Shown piece by piece: positions 44,576 to 52,340 of a stretch of 64,000 bases of DNA. The notes under the pieces were generated by a model. It had not been told where the DNA came from. It saw only the letters and a list, made by a program, of their open reading frames with translations, and did no database searches. The stretch spans positions 1 through 64,000 of the forward strand of contig JANQOZ010000085.1 in assembly GCA_028285525.1 (NCBI GenBank), read 5' to 3'. The stretch is from Lysobacterales bacterium (GTDB lineage Bacteria; Pseudomonadota; Gammaproteobacteria; Xanthomonadales; SZUA-38). Position numbers and translations under genes: made by a program. Numbering within the stretch: the first letter of the stretch is position 1; every line of letters starts with the position of its first letter.

Positions 44576-45682
44576 TCAGTGCTTTAGCCCGGCCTCCGTT
44601 GGGGCGCATTGACTCTCGTTTTCAAAACGTGCCAGATTTGTGCCACTGACGTTAGACGCATAGGCGGCTACGTGACTCGGAGCGAGATGGGCATACCGCA
44701 ACACCATCTCAAAGCTCGACCAGCCACCTAACTGCTGCAGCACCTCCAGAGGCGTTCCAGCCATCACGTGCCAGGTTGCCCACGTATGCCGAAGATCGTG
44801 CCAGCGAAAGTTCTCCTGGTGCTTTCCCCGGTGCGGCTTTAACCCTTCCGCACGCAAAGCGTCGCGCCAAGCTTTCGTGTTGGCTCGCTTAACAGGCCTT
44901 CCCCGCCAAACAAACACGTGATCCGGGTGGCGACGGTGCCAGTACCCAAGGACCCGAATAGCATCCTCATTTAGCGGCACCGAGATAGCACGCCTGGACT
45001 TGGACTCGCTGGGCGAGACCCAGGCGACTTTTCGAGGCATATCGACACGCGACCACCTCAGGCCAGTGACGTTCCTTTCTCGCAGCCCCGTAGCCAGGGT
45101 GAATCGCATCATGTCCGCAATGTGCCGATGGGGTTTAAGCCGTAGAAGCAGTCGGTCGGCCTGTGTACGGGTGAGCCATCGATATTCCTGACGGCTTCCC
45201 GGACCTTCCGAATGAAGCTTGATCACCGGCGGCCGATCCAGCCAATCCCACTCCCCCGCCGCCTTGCGCAGGATCGAACGAACCAGAGCAAGGTAACGGT
45301 TGGAGTTTGCGCGTGTCGAACCACCCTTGGGGCCATGGCCACCTTCGATGCGGTCGCGAATGGAGCGAAGCACATCCGGGCGGACCTCATCCAGCATCAG
45401 ATTCCCCAGGTACGGATCGAGCCACTTCAACTTTGCAATGTCCTGCGCATGGGCTCGCTTGTGGGTCGTTTCCTTCAAAAAACGAATCACAGCTTCCTGC
45501 CATGACCTTCGGGGACGATCCCCGAGTTTACAAACGCGCCATGAATCCGCCTTCAGTTTGTCGGCGTATTCCTGGGCTGCCTTTTTGTCGGTAGTCCCAG
45601 TGCTGACGCGTATTCTTCGGTGATCCGTCGATGTGAACCGGACCCACCAGATGCCGCGTTTACCACGTTGGTAGATTTGCAT
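44576..45682 (-). CDS. int: Site-specific tyrosine recombinase (island integrase)
   Basis: A 368-residue phage-type integrase. The N-terminal part is an arm-binding and SAM-like region (MQIYQRGKRGIWWVRFTSTD). The catalytic set is visible: Arg in FTLATGLRERNVTGLRW, the HxLR motif in FRWHDLRHTWATWHVMAG, and the late GGW...YAHLAP block with the nucleophilic Tyr in VLRYAHLAP. AAGGAGA precedes the ATG. It reads towards the tRNA, as is usual for tRNA-integrated islands, and its 5' end overlaps the excisionase gene by 130 nt. Confidence 0.93.
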   Translation of the reverse strand: MQIYQRGKRGIWWVRFTSTDHRRIRVSTGTTDKKAAQEYADKLKADSWRVCKLGDRPRRSWQEAVIRFLKETTHKRAHAQDIAKLKWLDPYLGNLMLDEVRPDVLRSIRDRIEGGHGPKGGSTRANSNRYLALVRSILRKAAGEWDWLDRPPVIKLHSEGPGSRQEYRWLTRTQADRLLLRLKPHRHIADMMRFTLATGLRERNVTGLRWSRVDMPRKVAWVSPSESKSRRAISVPLNEDAIRVLGYWHRRHPDHVFVWRGRPVKRANTKAWRDALRAEGLKPHRGKHQENFRWHDLRHTWATWHVMAGTPLEVLQQLGGWSSFEMVLRYAHLAPSHVAAYASNVSGTNLARFENESQCAPTEAGLKH

Positions 45683-45912
45683 GAATGCAGTCTCCTTCCT
45701 GATAGGTGCGGCGACCGCTCAGGACCAGTATAGCCCCGCACGTAGTTGAGGACGTCAGCCCGGAGGAATACCCAGGACCGGCCGACGCGGCGGCCTGGAA
45801 GTTCGCCGGCGCGCGCCCGGCGTTTGATCGTTTCAGCGCAGCAATGCAGGAGGCGAGCAGCTTCGGTCGTACCGATCGTTGGAGTCTCATCGAAGGGCTT
45901 GTTATCGGCCAA
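45553..45912 (-). CDS. HTH (excisionase/MerR-like) DNA-binding protein
   Basis: A 119-residue protein with one recognisable domain: a HTH_17/excisionase-type winged helix (GTTEAARLLHCCAETIKRRA, RRVGRSWVFLRADVLNYV). The inferred start is TTG at 45912, which overlaps the end of the second recombinase gene by 11 nt; no ATG is available in frame. The C-terminal half is low in conserved features and runs 130 nt into the integrase gene, an unusually long overlap. It probably directs excision or represses the integrase. Confidence 0.6.
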   Translation of the reverse strand: MADNKPFDETPTIGTTEAARLLHCCAETIKRRARAGELPGRRVGRSWVFLRADVLNYVRGYTGPERSPHLSGRRLHSCKSTNVVNAASGGSGSHRRITEEYASALGLPTKRQPRNTPTN

Positions 45913-46768
45913 GGTAAGTCGCCGTGATCTGTTCGCGGGAATGACCCAGTTCGGTACTGATCTGGAGGCGAGCTGCCTGGTCAGCAGCCTTTTCCTGAGA
46001 GGTGAGTTCTTTGGAGCATTTGCCGCCTGCTGCAGGCGCATCCCGTCCGGTCATTTCCCGATAGCGGAGTTGCGCATAGCCGTGCCGCAGACCATGGAGT
46101 TTCGTGAGACCAGCCTTGGCGGTCTGCCGCTCGTAGCGGTGAAGCTGGTCAACGTAACGGCGGTCTGCGGGGATCATGGCCCCAGATCCGGCGAGCGCTT
46201 TTGCCTCCTGAAGCAATTCGCGCTGGGTGTCGCTGGTGATCGGAATCACCCGTGGGCGTCCGCCTTTCGTCCAGCTTCCCCTCAGAACGAGTTGGTTCTC
46301 CCGGATGGCATAGTCGGGTCGGAACTTGATCGCTTCTTCTCGCCTGAGTCCAAAAGCCTCCTGTAAGCGAACGCTCATCCGAACATAAGGGTCGGTGATT
46401 TTCGCGAGCCGCTCCGGACTCAGAGTTTTGGCCTTCGACTCGTTGGAGACAAATTGCCTCGACCCAATCCCGTAGGCGTCATTCGACCCGGCCACGACGC
46501 TGCGCTTGTTCACCTTCTCCGCCCACCAGCGAAGCGCTGAAAGACGGTTTTTGGTGGTCCCGATGCTGACGTCCTGCATTTTCCACAGCGAAACCAGCGC
46601 CCGGACATGTTTCGGCCTGAGGGAACTGGCCCGCATTCTCCGATAGCCCAGGTCATGAAGCTGGTTCGCCATCAGATCCAAAAGGCGGGATCGGCTGGCT
46701 TGGGTCGAGTAGCCCCCGTCCCGGTTGTTCCGGCACAGGTTCTTCAGCTGATAGTTCAGGTCTTTCAT
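45902..46768 (-). CDS. Second tyrosine recombinase (integrase-domain protein)
   Basis: A 288-residue recombinase-like protein of the type found in integrative elements: an N-terminal SAM-like domain (MKDLNYQLKNLCRNNRDGGY, LSALRWWAEKVNKRS) and a catalytic-type domain (VRLQEAFGLRREEAIKF with Arg, LTKLHGLRHGYAQLRYREM with HxLR, and ISTELGHSREQITATYLGR with the final His and Tyr). The catalytic set appears complete. It heads the overlapping minus-strand trio with the excisionase-like and integrase genes. Confidence 0.82.
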   Translation of the reverse strand: MKDLNYQLKNLCRNNRDGGYSTQASRSRLLDLMANQLHDLGYRRMRASSLRPKHVRALVSLWKMQDVSIGTTKNRLSALRWWAEKVNKRSVVAGSNDAYGIGSRQFVSNESKAKTLSPERLAKITDPYVRMSVRLQEAFGLRREEAIKFRPDYAIRENQLVLRGSWTKGGRPRVIPITSDTQRELLQEAKALAGSGAMIPADRRYVDQLHRYERQTAKAGLTKLHGLRHGYAQLRYREMTGRDAPAAGGKCSKELTSQEKAADQAARLQISTELGHSREQITATYLGR

Positions 46769-47466
46769 GGTGCATTTCTCAGTCGGTTAGTTTTGGTGAC
46801 CAGCACGTGCCGTTTGAAAACACGTGGTCCGAAAAATCGGCAAGGGTCATCGGGACACCAGTCCCCAGGCCTGAAGCCTGCAAATCAGGTTCAACGACGG
46901 TCCTTTGTGAAGGACGCAGCGCTGACCATCAGCTAGCCAATAGCTGGCCAGAGACGCCAAAGGTCGTCGAATTGAGAAATGGCTCCGAGGGGAAGGACAA
47001 AAATCGTCGCTACGGTCGGAGCGAATTGGAATAGCACCGGAGCGCTATAGGGATCGCCCACCCGTTAGGGTTGATCCCGATGGGTTACCACTCAGCCGGA
47101 GTGGTCACGGTTAGTGCAGTCCAATATACGCCTGCTGCAGGTGCTTGTCATTTCGCAGGCTGCTAAAAGGCCGGTGTAATTCGTGCGGCACTTCCGCAAA
47201 GTGGATCCGAGGCCTTGCTATTGCTAGGTTCGTGGGCCGCGTCACTACACGCGTGGCTCGTAGTGACGCGGACAAAATTTGGTAACCATCCAGAAGATAG
47301 CTATTCTCTTTAGGGGCTACTTGTGCAGCAGCCGTCCAATAACAATCCACCTTGCTGAGGCAAGATAGCCCAGACTTGATCGCACAGACAGTGTCCGATC
47401 TTGTCTGAATCAACTGTCAGTTTGCTTGTTGGAAAGCCGCCGTTCAGATTTCTGATAAACACTTAG
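46769..47466. other. Non-coding segment at the start of the island cargo
   Basis: About 700 bp with no convincing gene; one 100-codon frame on the minus strand (47111-47413) has no recognisable features. It contains two CACGTG boxes (46804 and 46821 area) and a 12-bp perfect inverted repeat (47237-47271). Confidence 0.4.
47237..47271. repeat. 12-bp perfect inverted repeat
   Basis: CCGCGTCACTAC (47237-47248) and GTAGTGACGCGG (47260-47271) are exact reverse complements separated by 11 nt. It lies between the recombination module and the first cargo genes; it may be an operator or a recombinase-binding site. No T-run follows, so a terminator is less likely. Confidence 0.5.
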
Positions 47467-47691
47467 TTGCGAATCAGCGATCAACTAAGAAGAACGTCCC
47501 AGATTGACACGCCCGACACGATTGAAATCCTATATGGAGCCGCCGTCGCCGCGTTGATTGCGGTCTCGCTTGCCATCTTGAAGACCAGTCATTTCTCTCC
47601 GACAGCTGTTGTCCTTTTGGCTCTATTGTTTTTATCCGCGGCAGAATCAAAGGCCATTTTTGGAGAGATTTCTACACCGGCCGAAAAATGA
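47467..47691 (+). CDS. Small two-helix membrane protein
   Basis: A 74-residue protein starting at TTG 47467. Two hydrophobic segments, ILYGAAVAALIAVSLAIL and AVVLLALLFLSAAESKAIFG, form a likely transmembrane hairpin. No family is recognised. Its stop overlaps the next gene's ATG (ATGA), a sign that both are real and co-translated. Confidence 0.45.
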   Translation: MRISDQLRRTSQIDTPDTIEILYGAAVAALIAVSLAILKTSHFSPTAVVLLALLFLSAAESKAIFGEISTPAEK

Positions 47692-48107
47692 TGGATTCCG
47701 GCTGGAACGCCGACGCCATGAAACAATCTGAGAAGTTCCCATCCAGCCTTCGCGAGAATCACGCGCTTAAACATCTGGTTTGGTTCTTCCGGGGCTTCTA
47801 CACCCGCGACGTTGAAGCTATAACGCAAAGCAATATCGGCGCTGTAATAATTCGGGAATGGGATCTGGATCAGGCGGAAGAAAGGCTGGCGCGAGCGATT
47901 CAAGTCGACATTCAGTGTCCCATTCTGTACTCCTACGTGGCGCTGATTGGGAAGTTACGAGGCGACCGCGACACCGCGACTGAATCGCTTAGTGCAGCCC
48001 ATTCGCTCGGGTATCAGCAAACGAGCATCGAAGAAATCACCAACAAGGCGGCGAGTATTCTCGCGACGATAGACGGGCGAAGAAAGAAGCCTTCAAGCGA
48101 AGCTTAA
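47688..48107 (+). CDS. Helical (TPR-like) protein of unknown function
   Basis: A 139-residue, probably cytoplasmic protein. One TPR-like helical pair is visible: NIGAVIIREWDLDQAEERLA followed by VDIQCPILYSYVALIGKLRG and TATESLSAAHSLGYQ. It overlaps the small membrane-protein gene by 4 nt, suggesting a two-gene unit whose products meet at the membrane. No known family recognised. Confidence 0.5.
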   Translation: MMDSGWNADAMKQSEKFPSSLRENHALKHLVWFFRGFYTRDVEAITQSNIGAVIIREWDLDQAEERLARAIQVDIQCPILYSYVALIGKLRGDRDTATESLSAAHSLGYQQTSIEEITNKAASILATIDGRRKKPSSEA

Positions 48108-48312
48108 CTTGGAAATTAAACGACTGGAAATGGCCGAAATCCGCCCGATTCAAAGGGTAATCGTGGTTACTCCCACTGTCCGTAATGTGCGAAAAAGGAT
48201 ACTAAAGCCAAGATCTAATCTGACACTGACTGCAAGATCAGATACCAATCAATACATGTAGGTACTGCGGTCGGGTTCTTGTTCGCCCTAAACTCTGGAA
48301 GTCTAGGTGTCT

Positions 48313-49107
48313 CTATATCGCACCGTACCGCTTCAAAAGAGCCAGCTGTTTTTCCAGTTTCTCGGTATCTAGACTCGAATCCAGACTGACGTTTACATTG
48401 AAGATCGCACGCGGCGGTGGCGCATCGCTTTGATCAATTGCGTCGCGCTCTGACTCATGCTCTGATTCTTCTTCGCGTTGCCGTTCAGCATCCGCCTCGA
48501 TCTCGGCATCAGGATCGAGGTTTTTGCCTTCTGAGTCATCAGAGTCAGCCCCCCCACCCGCGCTTCCCGCGGCTAAATCGGCATGCGACACATGAAGATA
48601 GTCATCACCGTCGGCCATAATTAGGTCAGCAAGCAATGCCGAAGAAACGTAGTTGTCTACGCATGCGTCTACCTTATCCGGATGGACCTTAAGATCCGCT
48701 GCACGCTGTTTCAACTTTGCTCGCGATACTTTGTCTCCGTGAAAGGTGTCAAAGAGTGCCTTGAATATCTTGGGCCCCAGTGTCGCTTTTCGATAGTGTT
48801 TGACGAGTTCTTCGAGAGGTGCTGCGGCCATTAGCTTTGCTGCGCGAGACGCTTCGAAACCAGATTTTGCGTCCCCTTCCGCGAAACCGTACTGCTTAAG
48901 AGCGGAAATTCGTTCGTTACCAGTCGCGCCTTTGACGTCAAAGACTCCAGAATAGACTACGTCCTTCGGCTGAGGCCCAGTGTGCGTTTTCGAAACCAAT
49001 CTCTTCGCGTACGCGACAGCTTGCTCTAGGTCGATGCGTGGAAAAATAGAGCCGCCCTTTCGCCCACCTTTCGGCATTTTTTTCTTATCTGTCTTCGCTT
49101 CTGCCAT
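48313..49107 (-). CDS. Winged-helix-like partner of a TIR protein, function unknown
   Basis: A 264-residue protein. After a Lys-rich tail (KKKMPKGGRKGG), residues ~20-170 look like a DUF5343-type winged-helix region (IFPRIDLEQAVAYAKRLVSK; ISALKQYGFAEGDAKSGFEA; LEELVKHYRKATLGPKIFKA). A long acidic Asp/Glu linker follows (DPDAEIEADAERQREEESEH). The last 30 residues are a separate conserved-looking strand-helix (IFNVNVSLDSSLDTEKLEKQ). It starts 3 nt after the stop of the TIR gene, so it is in one operon with it and is probably an adaptor, sensor or regulator of that TIR effector. No direct functional evidence. Confidence 0.6.
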   Translation of the reverse strand: MAEAKTDKKKMPKGGRKGGSIFPRIDLEQAVAYAKRLVSKTHTGPQPKDVVYSGVFDVKGATGNERISALKQYGFAEGDAKSGFEASRAAKLMAAAPLEELVKHYRKATLGPKIFKALFDTFHGDKVSRAKLKQRAADLKVHPDKVDACVDNYVSSALLADLIMADGDDYLHVSHADLAAGSAGGGADSDDSEGKNLDPDAEIEADAERQREEESEHESERDAIDQSDAPPPRAIFNVNVSLDSSLDTEKLEKQLALLKRYGAI

Positions 49108-49110
49108 GGC

Positions 49111-50037
49111 CTACGCCTTCAACGCGTCAATGAGATCCTTTAATCCCGCCTTGTATGACTTCGAAAAGTCCGCGTACTTCTTGTCCGAAATAATCTCTGG
49201 CATCGAACTATCGTCCAGCTTTAGTGGCAACACAGAAACGTGTCGACGTTCAATCTCTTTCAACAGCGCATTGTTTAGTTCTTTCTTCACCCACTCAGAT
49301 GCAGTCGATGCCTCGCTGACCGCGATCAAGTAGTAATCAGATTCCGCAAGTCCTTGTGCAATTCTGTCTGGTATCGAATCTCCGACATGAATCCGCTGTT
49401 CATCGAGCCACACACCAACTTCGTTGGCTATCAGGTCAGCCGCCAACTGCCGGATGAACGGCTTGTCGTGCGAGCTGTGAGAGAGAAACGCGACACGACG
49501 AGACGCATCTGTCCGGTGACGCTCTGCCTTAGCTGCTTCTGCATTCTCGACAAGTTCTTCAGGGACCATGCGAGGCCGCAACGCGTCAAGCTTCTTTGCC
49601 CATTCGACGAGAGGCAAAAGATCGCCTTCGATGTATGGTGTGATCCCTGCAACAGTCGCCGATTTTCTTAATGCGTCTTCGAGCGAATCCCCGAGACCAG
49701 TAAACTGACGGACCCCTGTCAAAAGCGGCATCCGTACCAACGCCTCACGAACAACTGCCTCCTTCTGCTCCGCTGAGCCTTTGTAGGGATACGGTAGGAC
49801 CAAGCTATACTTTTCTCCAATCTGCTCAACTAGTTCTAACTGGCGTGCATTCTTTAACAGCTTTCCAGCGGTACGCGGATCAATGCCGGCAAACTGCGCG
49901 ATCTCTCCGGAACCAGGCATATCCAACCAAGCAATTGCATCCAGCACTACGAACAACGAGTCAATTTTCGCAGGCTCGAATCGGTGTGGAGACTTCTTGG
50001 TCGCTTTTTTCTTGGTTGTTTTTTTCTTCGCCACCAT
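49111..50037 (-). CDS. TIR-domain protein with N-terminal winged helix
   Basis: A 308-residue protein. A Lys-rich N-terminus (MVAKKKTTKKKATKKSP) leads into a helix-turn-helix domain (IAQFAGIDPRTAGKLLKNAR), an IclR-like arrangement. The C-terminal ~130 residues form a TIR domain: VAFLSHSSHDKPFIRQLAAD, VWLDEQRIHVGDSIPDRIAQ, and the catalytic-type W-x3-E in SEWVKKELNNALLKE. Bacterial TIR domains of this kind cleave NAD+ or make cyclic ADP-ribose signals in phage defence. The HTH half suggests it may sense nucleic acid. It is the first gene of a two-gene operon. Confidence 0.85.
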   Translation of the reverse strand: MVAKKKTTKKKATKKSPHRFEPAKIDSLFVVLDAIAWLDMPGSGEIAQFAGIDPRTAGKLLKNARQLELVEQIGEKYSLVLPYPYKGSAEQKEAVVREALVRMPLLTGVRQFTGLGDSLEDALRKSATVAGITPYIEGDLLPLVEWAKKLDALRPRMVPEELVENAEAAKAERHRTDASRRVAFLSHSSHDKPFIRQLAADLIANEVGVWLDEQRIHVGDSIPDRIAQGLAESDYYLIAVSEASTASEWVKKELNNALLKEIERRHVSVLPLKLDDSSMPEIISDKKYADFSKSYKAGLKDLIDALKA

Positions 50038-50311
50038 GTAGCACTCGTAGTTTCATTGACTTAAAGGTTGCGGACTGTTTGCACAATCGCGGAGAACTAA
50101 CACGATTAGGCACCCTACGACCTTATACAGTGGGGCCTGACACTACAAGGCTTCAGGTCCCAGCAAGCGATTGAACTAGAACTGCAGGAGCCGCGAGGCT
50201 CTGTGATACGGCCTGAAAATCCCCGACATTTTTTGTGGTAATAGTCATTGATGATCACAAGAGGGGACCGATGGGCAAAGGCATTCGTTATGCCGATGAG
50301 TTCAAGCTAGA
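50038..50311. other. Intergenic DNA with the left remnant of an older IS3-type element
   Basis: The right part (about 50,210-50,311) looks like the left end and first 14 codons of an IS3-type OrfA (MGKGIRYADEFKLE, from the ATG at 50271), cut off where the next IS begins. The left part holds nothing recognisable. Confidence 0.5.
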
Positions 50312-50373
50312 GGGTTCTACCCCACTACTTCGGACGCATCTGAAAAGGCCGAAAAGGGGCTTGGGGGAGCGTC

Positions 50374-50661
50374 ATGCCAAAATGAAGAAGGTTCTCTACG
50401 GAGTTGAAACGCGAAGCGCTTGCCTTGGCGAACCAGCCTGGCGTCACCAAGGCCCAGGTCGGTCGTGATCTGGGTATCAATGCCAACATGATTGGCCGCT
50501 GGAGCCGTGAGCTGGCTGCTAATGGATCGAAGGCATTTCTGGGTCGGGGTAAGGCCCGAGACGAAGAGCTGGCAGCACTGAAGCGTGAGCTGAAGCAGGT
50601 TAAGAAGGAACGCGATTTTTTGCGCGAAGCGGCTACGTTCTTCGCGAGCGACCGGAAGTGA
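50374..50661 (+). pseudogene. IS3-family OrfA, nonsense mutation at codon 4
   Basis: The OrfA frame reads Met-Pro-Lys-TGA-Arg-Arg-Phe-Ser, then continues open with the usual HTH and leucine-zipper parts (VTKAQVGRDLGINANMIGRW; LKQVKKERDFLREAATFFAS). The TGA at 50383-50385 most likely replaced CGA. Translation could restart at the TTG at 50404, but the N-terminal recognition residues would be lost. Confidence 0.8.
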
Positions 50662-51527
50662 AGTTCCGCATGGTCGAGCGTTGCCGCGGTGCGTTGCCGA
50701 TCGCGATGATGTGTCGGTTGCTGAAGGTGTCTCGAAGTGGGTTTCACGACTGGCGGGATCGAGAGCCCAGCGTCAGCGCAAAAGACAACGCTCGGCTGCT
50801 ACGTCGGATCACCGCACTGCATGAAGCCCGCGGCGGCATTTTGGGAAGCCCTCGGATCACTGAGGACCTGCACTACCAAGGCAATACCTGCAGCAAGAAC
50901 CGCGTGGCACGTTTGATGAGAAGCGCCAGCCTCAAAGGCGTGCCAATGAAAGGCCGGCCTAAGTCGCCACCCTCTGAGCCGCGTCCTGATGGCGTATCGA
51001 ACGAGCTAGCCCAAGACTTTGCCGCGGACGAAGCCCGCACCAAGTGGGTTACTGATATCACTTATGTTCGCACTGGCGAAGGCTGGCTGTACTTGTGCGT
51101 TGTCATCGACCTGTTCAGCAAGCAAGTGGTGGGGTGGTCAACGAGCGCCATTCAAGATCGTCAGCTCGTGATCCAGGCCGTATTGATGGCGTTGTGGCAG
51201 CGAAATGGAAACGCCCATGTCATCCTGCGCTCAGATCGCGGCTGTCAGTTCACCAGCGATGAATACCGGCGCTTCCTGTCTGGATACAACATCACATGCT
51301 CAATCAGTGGGGTCGGAACGTGCGCCGACAATGCCGCCGCTTAGGGCTTCTTCGGCACGCTCAAACGCGAGCGGGTCAACCGGCGCTGCTATATAGATCG
51401 CCGCGAAGCTCGGGCCGATCTCATTGACTACATTGAGCGGTTCTACAATCCGCGGCAGCGGCGTCGGATGGAAACTCGGCGACAGAAAAAGTCACTCTTA
51501 ACTCAACCGTTCCAATTGATGGGGTAG
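50658..51527 (+). pseudogene. IS3-family transposase OrfB with a stop at the catalytic glutamate
   Basis: An rve-type integrase core: first Asp in TKWVTDITYVRTGEGWLYL, second Asp in ILRSDRGCQFTSDEYRRF. The frame then runs into TAG (51342-51344) exactly at D-x35-E, where the third catalytic residue (DNAxxE) belongs. Beyond it the frame stays open with GFFGTLKRERVNRRCY and IERFYNPRQR, so the protein is a normal OrfB apart from a GAG-to-TAG change. Transposition from this copy should be impossible without suppression. Confidence 0.85.
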
Positions 51528-51532
51528 AACCC

Positions 51533-52340
51533 GTTCGAATAGTAAGGGTACTAGATCGACTCAGCGTTACATCGACCTTCAAAAAGGAGGTCGTAAATGT
51601 AGGCGGTCAGGATTTTGATATGGGCGGCAGCGTCGCGAATCTTTTTCTCCCAAAAAAGATGATCACCAAGTATGAGACACTCAGGACTGACGAGAAGACA
51701 TGGGAGGATCTCCCAGAAAGTGAGAGTTACGTGGAAACCGGTGATCCGGTCATAGAGGTGAAAGAACGGGTTGATGTAGGCCAAAACGACCCCGAGGCTG
51801 ACGGAAACCCGTTGTGATCGACACACCGTCTCGGTGTTGACGTATTTGACATAGTCGCGACTGGGTCAGCTAAGTGGAGTAGTCGGTATGTGGTCTTACA
51901 GGCGGATTTCTTTGCGGCTACACGTGCATTAGCTCGATGCCCATGGAAACTTTCTGCATTCTTCCTCGTCGAGCCATCCTCTGCCTAGAACACCTTCGCA
52001 TAGCGACCTGGCTGAGCAAAATTTGTCCACGCTGGTGGCGGCCTTCGCTATTGCAATGAGAGATTGCCCAGCATCTACATGAGTCTCAAATACACCCTCC
52101 ATTTCTCTGATCGATACGCGGGCATTTTCGGCATTCACTATCCCCGAAAAACGTTACCGATCTCTGCAACCATGTCGCTTGACTCCAGCGCTGCCAGGAA
52201 CAAACCCCAACTGCGCGCCTACGCCTTCCCTTGCGCCACACGACGAACCAAACGGCAACACGATCGTCGCCGCGACAAGCGTGAGTTTTGGCGGCATGCT
52301 TCAGAGCAAACAGGTTAAAGAACAGAACCGGATTTGGAGG
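51533..52340. other. Intergenic region with weak gene remnants
   Basis: About 800 bp after the IS. On the plus strand a frame open from 51533 to 51817 encodes an acidic C-terminal-looking stretch (ITKYETLRTDEKTWEDLPES) without a good start. AAGGAGGT (51584-51591) is an ideal ribosome site but is followed by ATG-TAG. On the minus strand a 69-codon frame sits at 51929-52138 (separate entry). Confidence 0.35.
51929..52138 (-). CDS. Possible small protein downstream of the SLOG gene
   Basis: A 69-codon GTG-initiated frame on the same strand as, and 202 nt beyond, the SLOG gene. The sequence (VSIREMEGVFETHVDAGQSL, SVDKFCSARSLCEGVLGRG) has a plausible amino-acid mix but no recognised motif and only a weak ribosome site. 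May be spurious. Confidence 0.25.
   Translation of the reverse strand: MNAENARVSIREMEGVFETHVDAGQSLIAIAKAATSVDKFCSARSLCEGVLGRGWLDEEECRKFPWASS

Larger units (their letters stand above)
50312..51532 (+). mobile_element. IS3-family insertion sequence, inactivated, about 1.22 kb
   Basis: Terminal inverted repeats GGGTTCTACCCCA (50312-50324) and TGGGGTAGAACCC (51520-51532) match exactly over 13 bp and bracket an OrfA/OrfB pair. No target duplication is evident (flanks CTAGA and GTTCG differ), and the left flank is a fragment of another IS3-like OrfA, so it inserted into an older element and the right flank was later lost. Both reading frames carry nonsense codons. Confidence 0.85.

Noticed and set aside
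47111..47413. 100-codon minus frame in the island
   Set aside because: No ribosome site, no domain, and it contains the 12-bp inverted repeat; treated as non-coding.
49111..50037. Assigning the wHTH-TIR operon to classic Thoeris
   Set aside because: No Sir2 or SLOG partner is adjacent and the neighbour gene is of a different type.
51584..51602. Ideal ribosome site AAGGAGGT followed by ATG-TAG
   Set aside because: A start-stop codon pair could be a minimal regulatory ORF, but nothing downstream depends on it; probably chance.
51551..51826. Minus-strand 91-codon frame with hydrophobic stretch
   Set aside because: Opposes an acidic, more protein-like plus frame, lacks a ribosome site, and no family is seen; neither strand is convincing.
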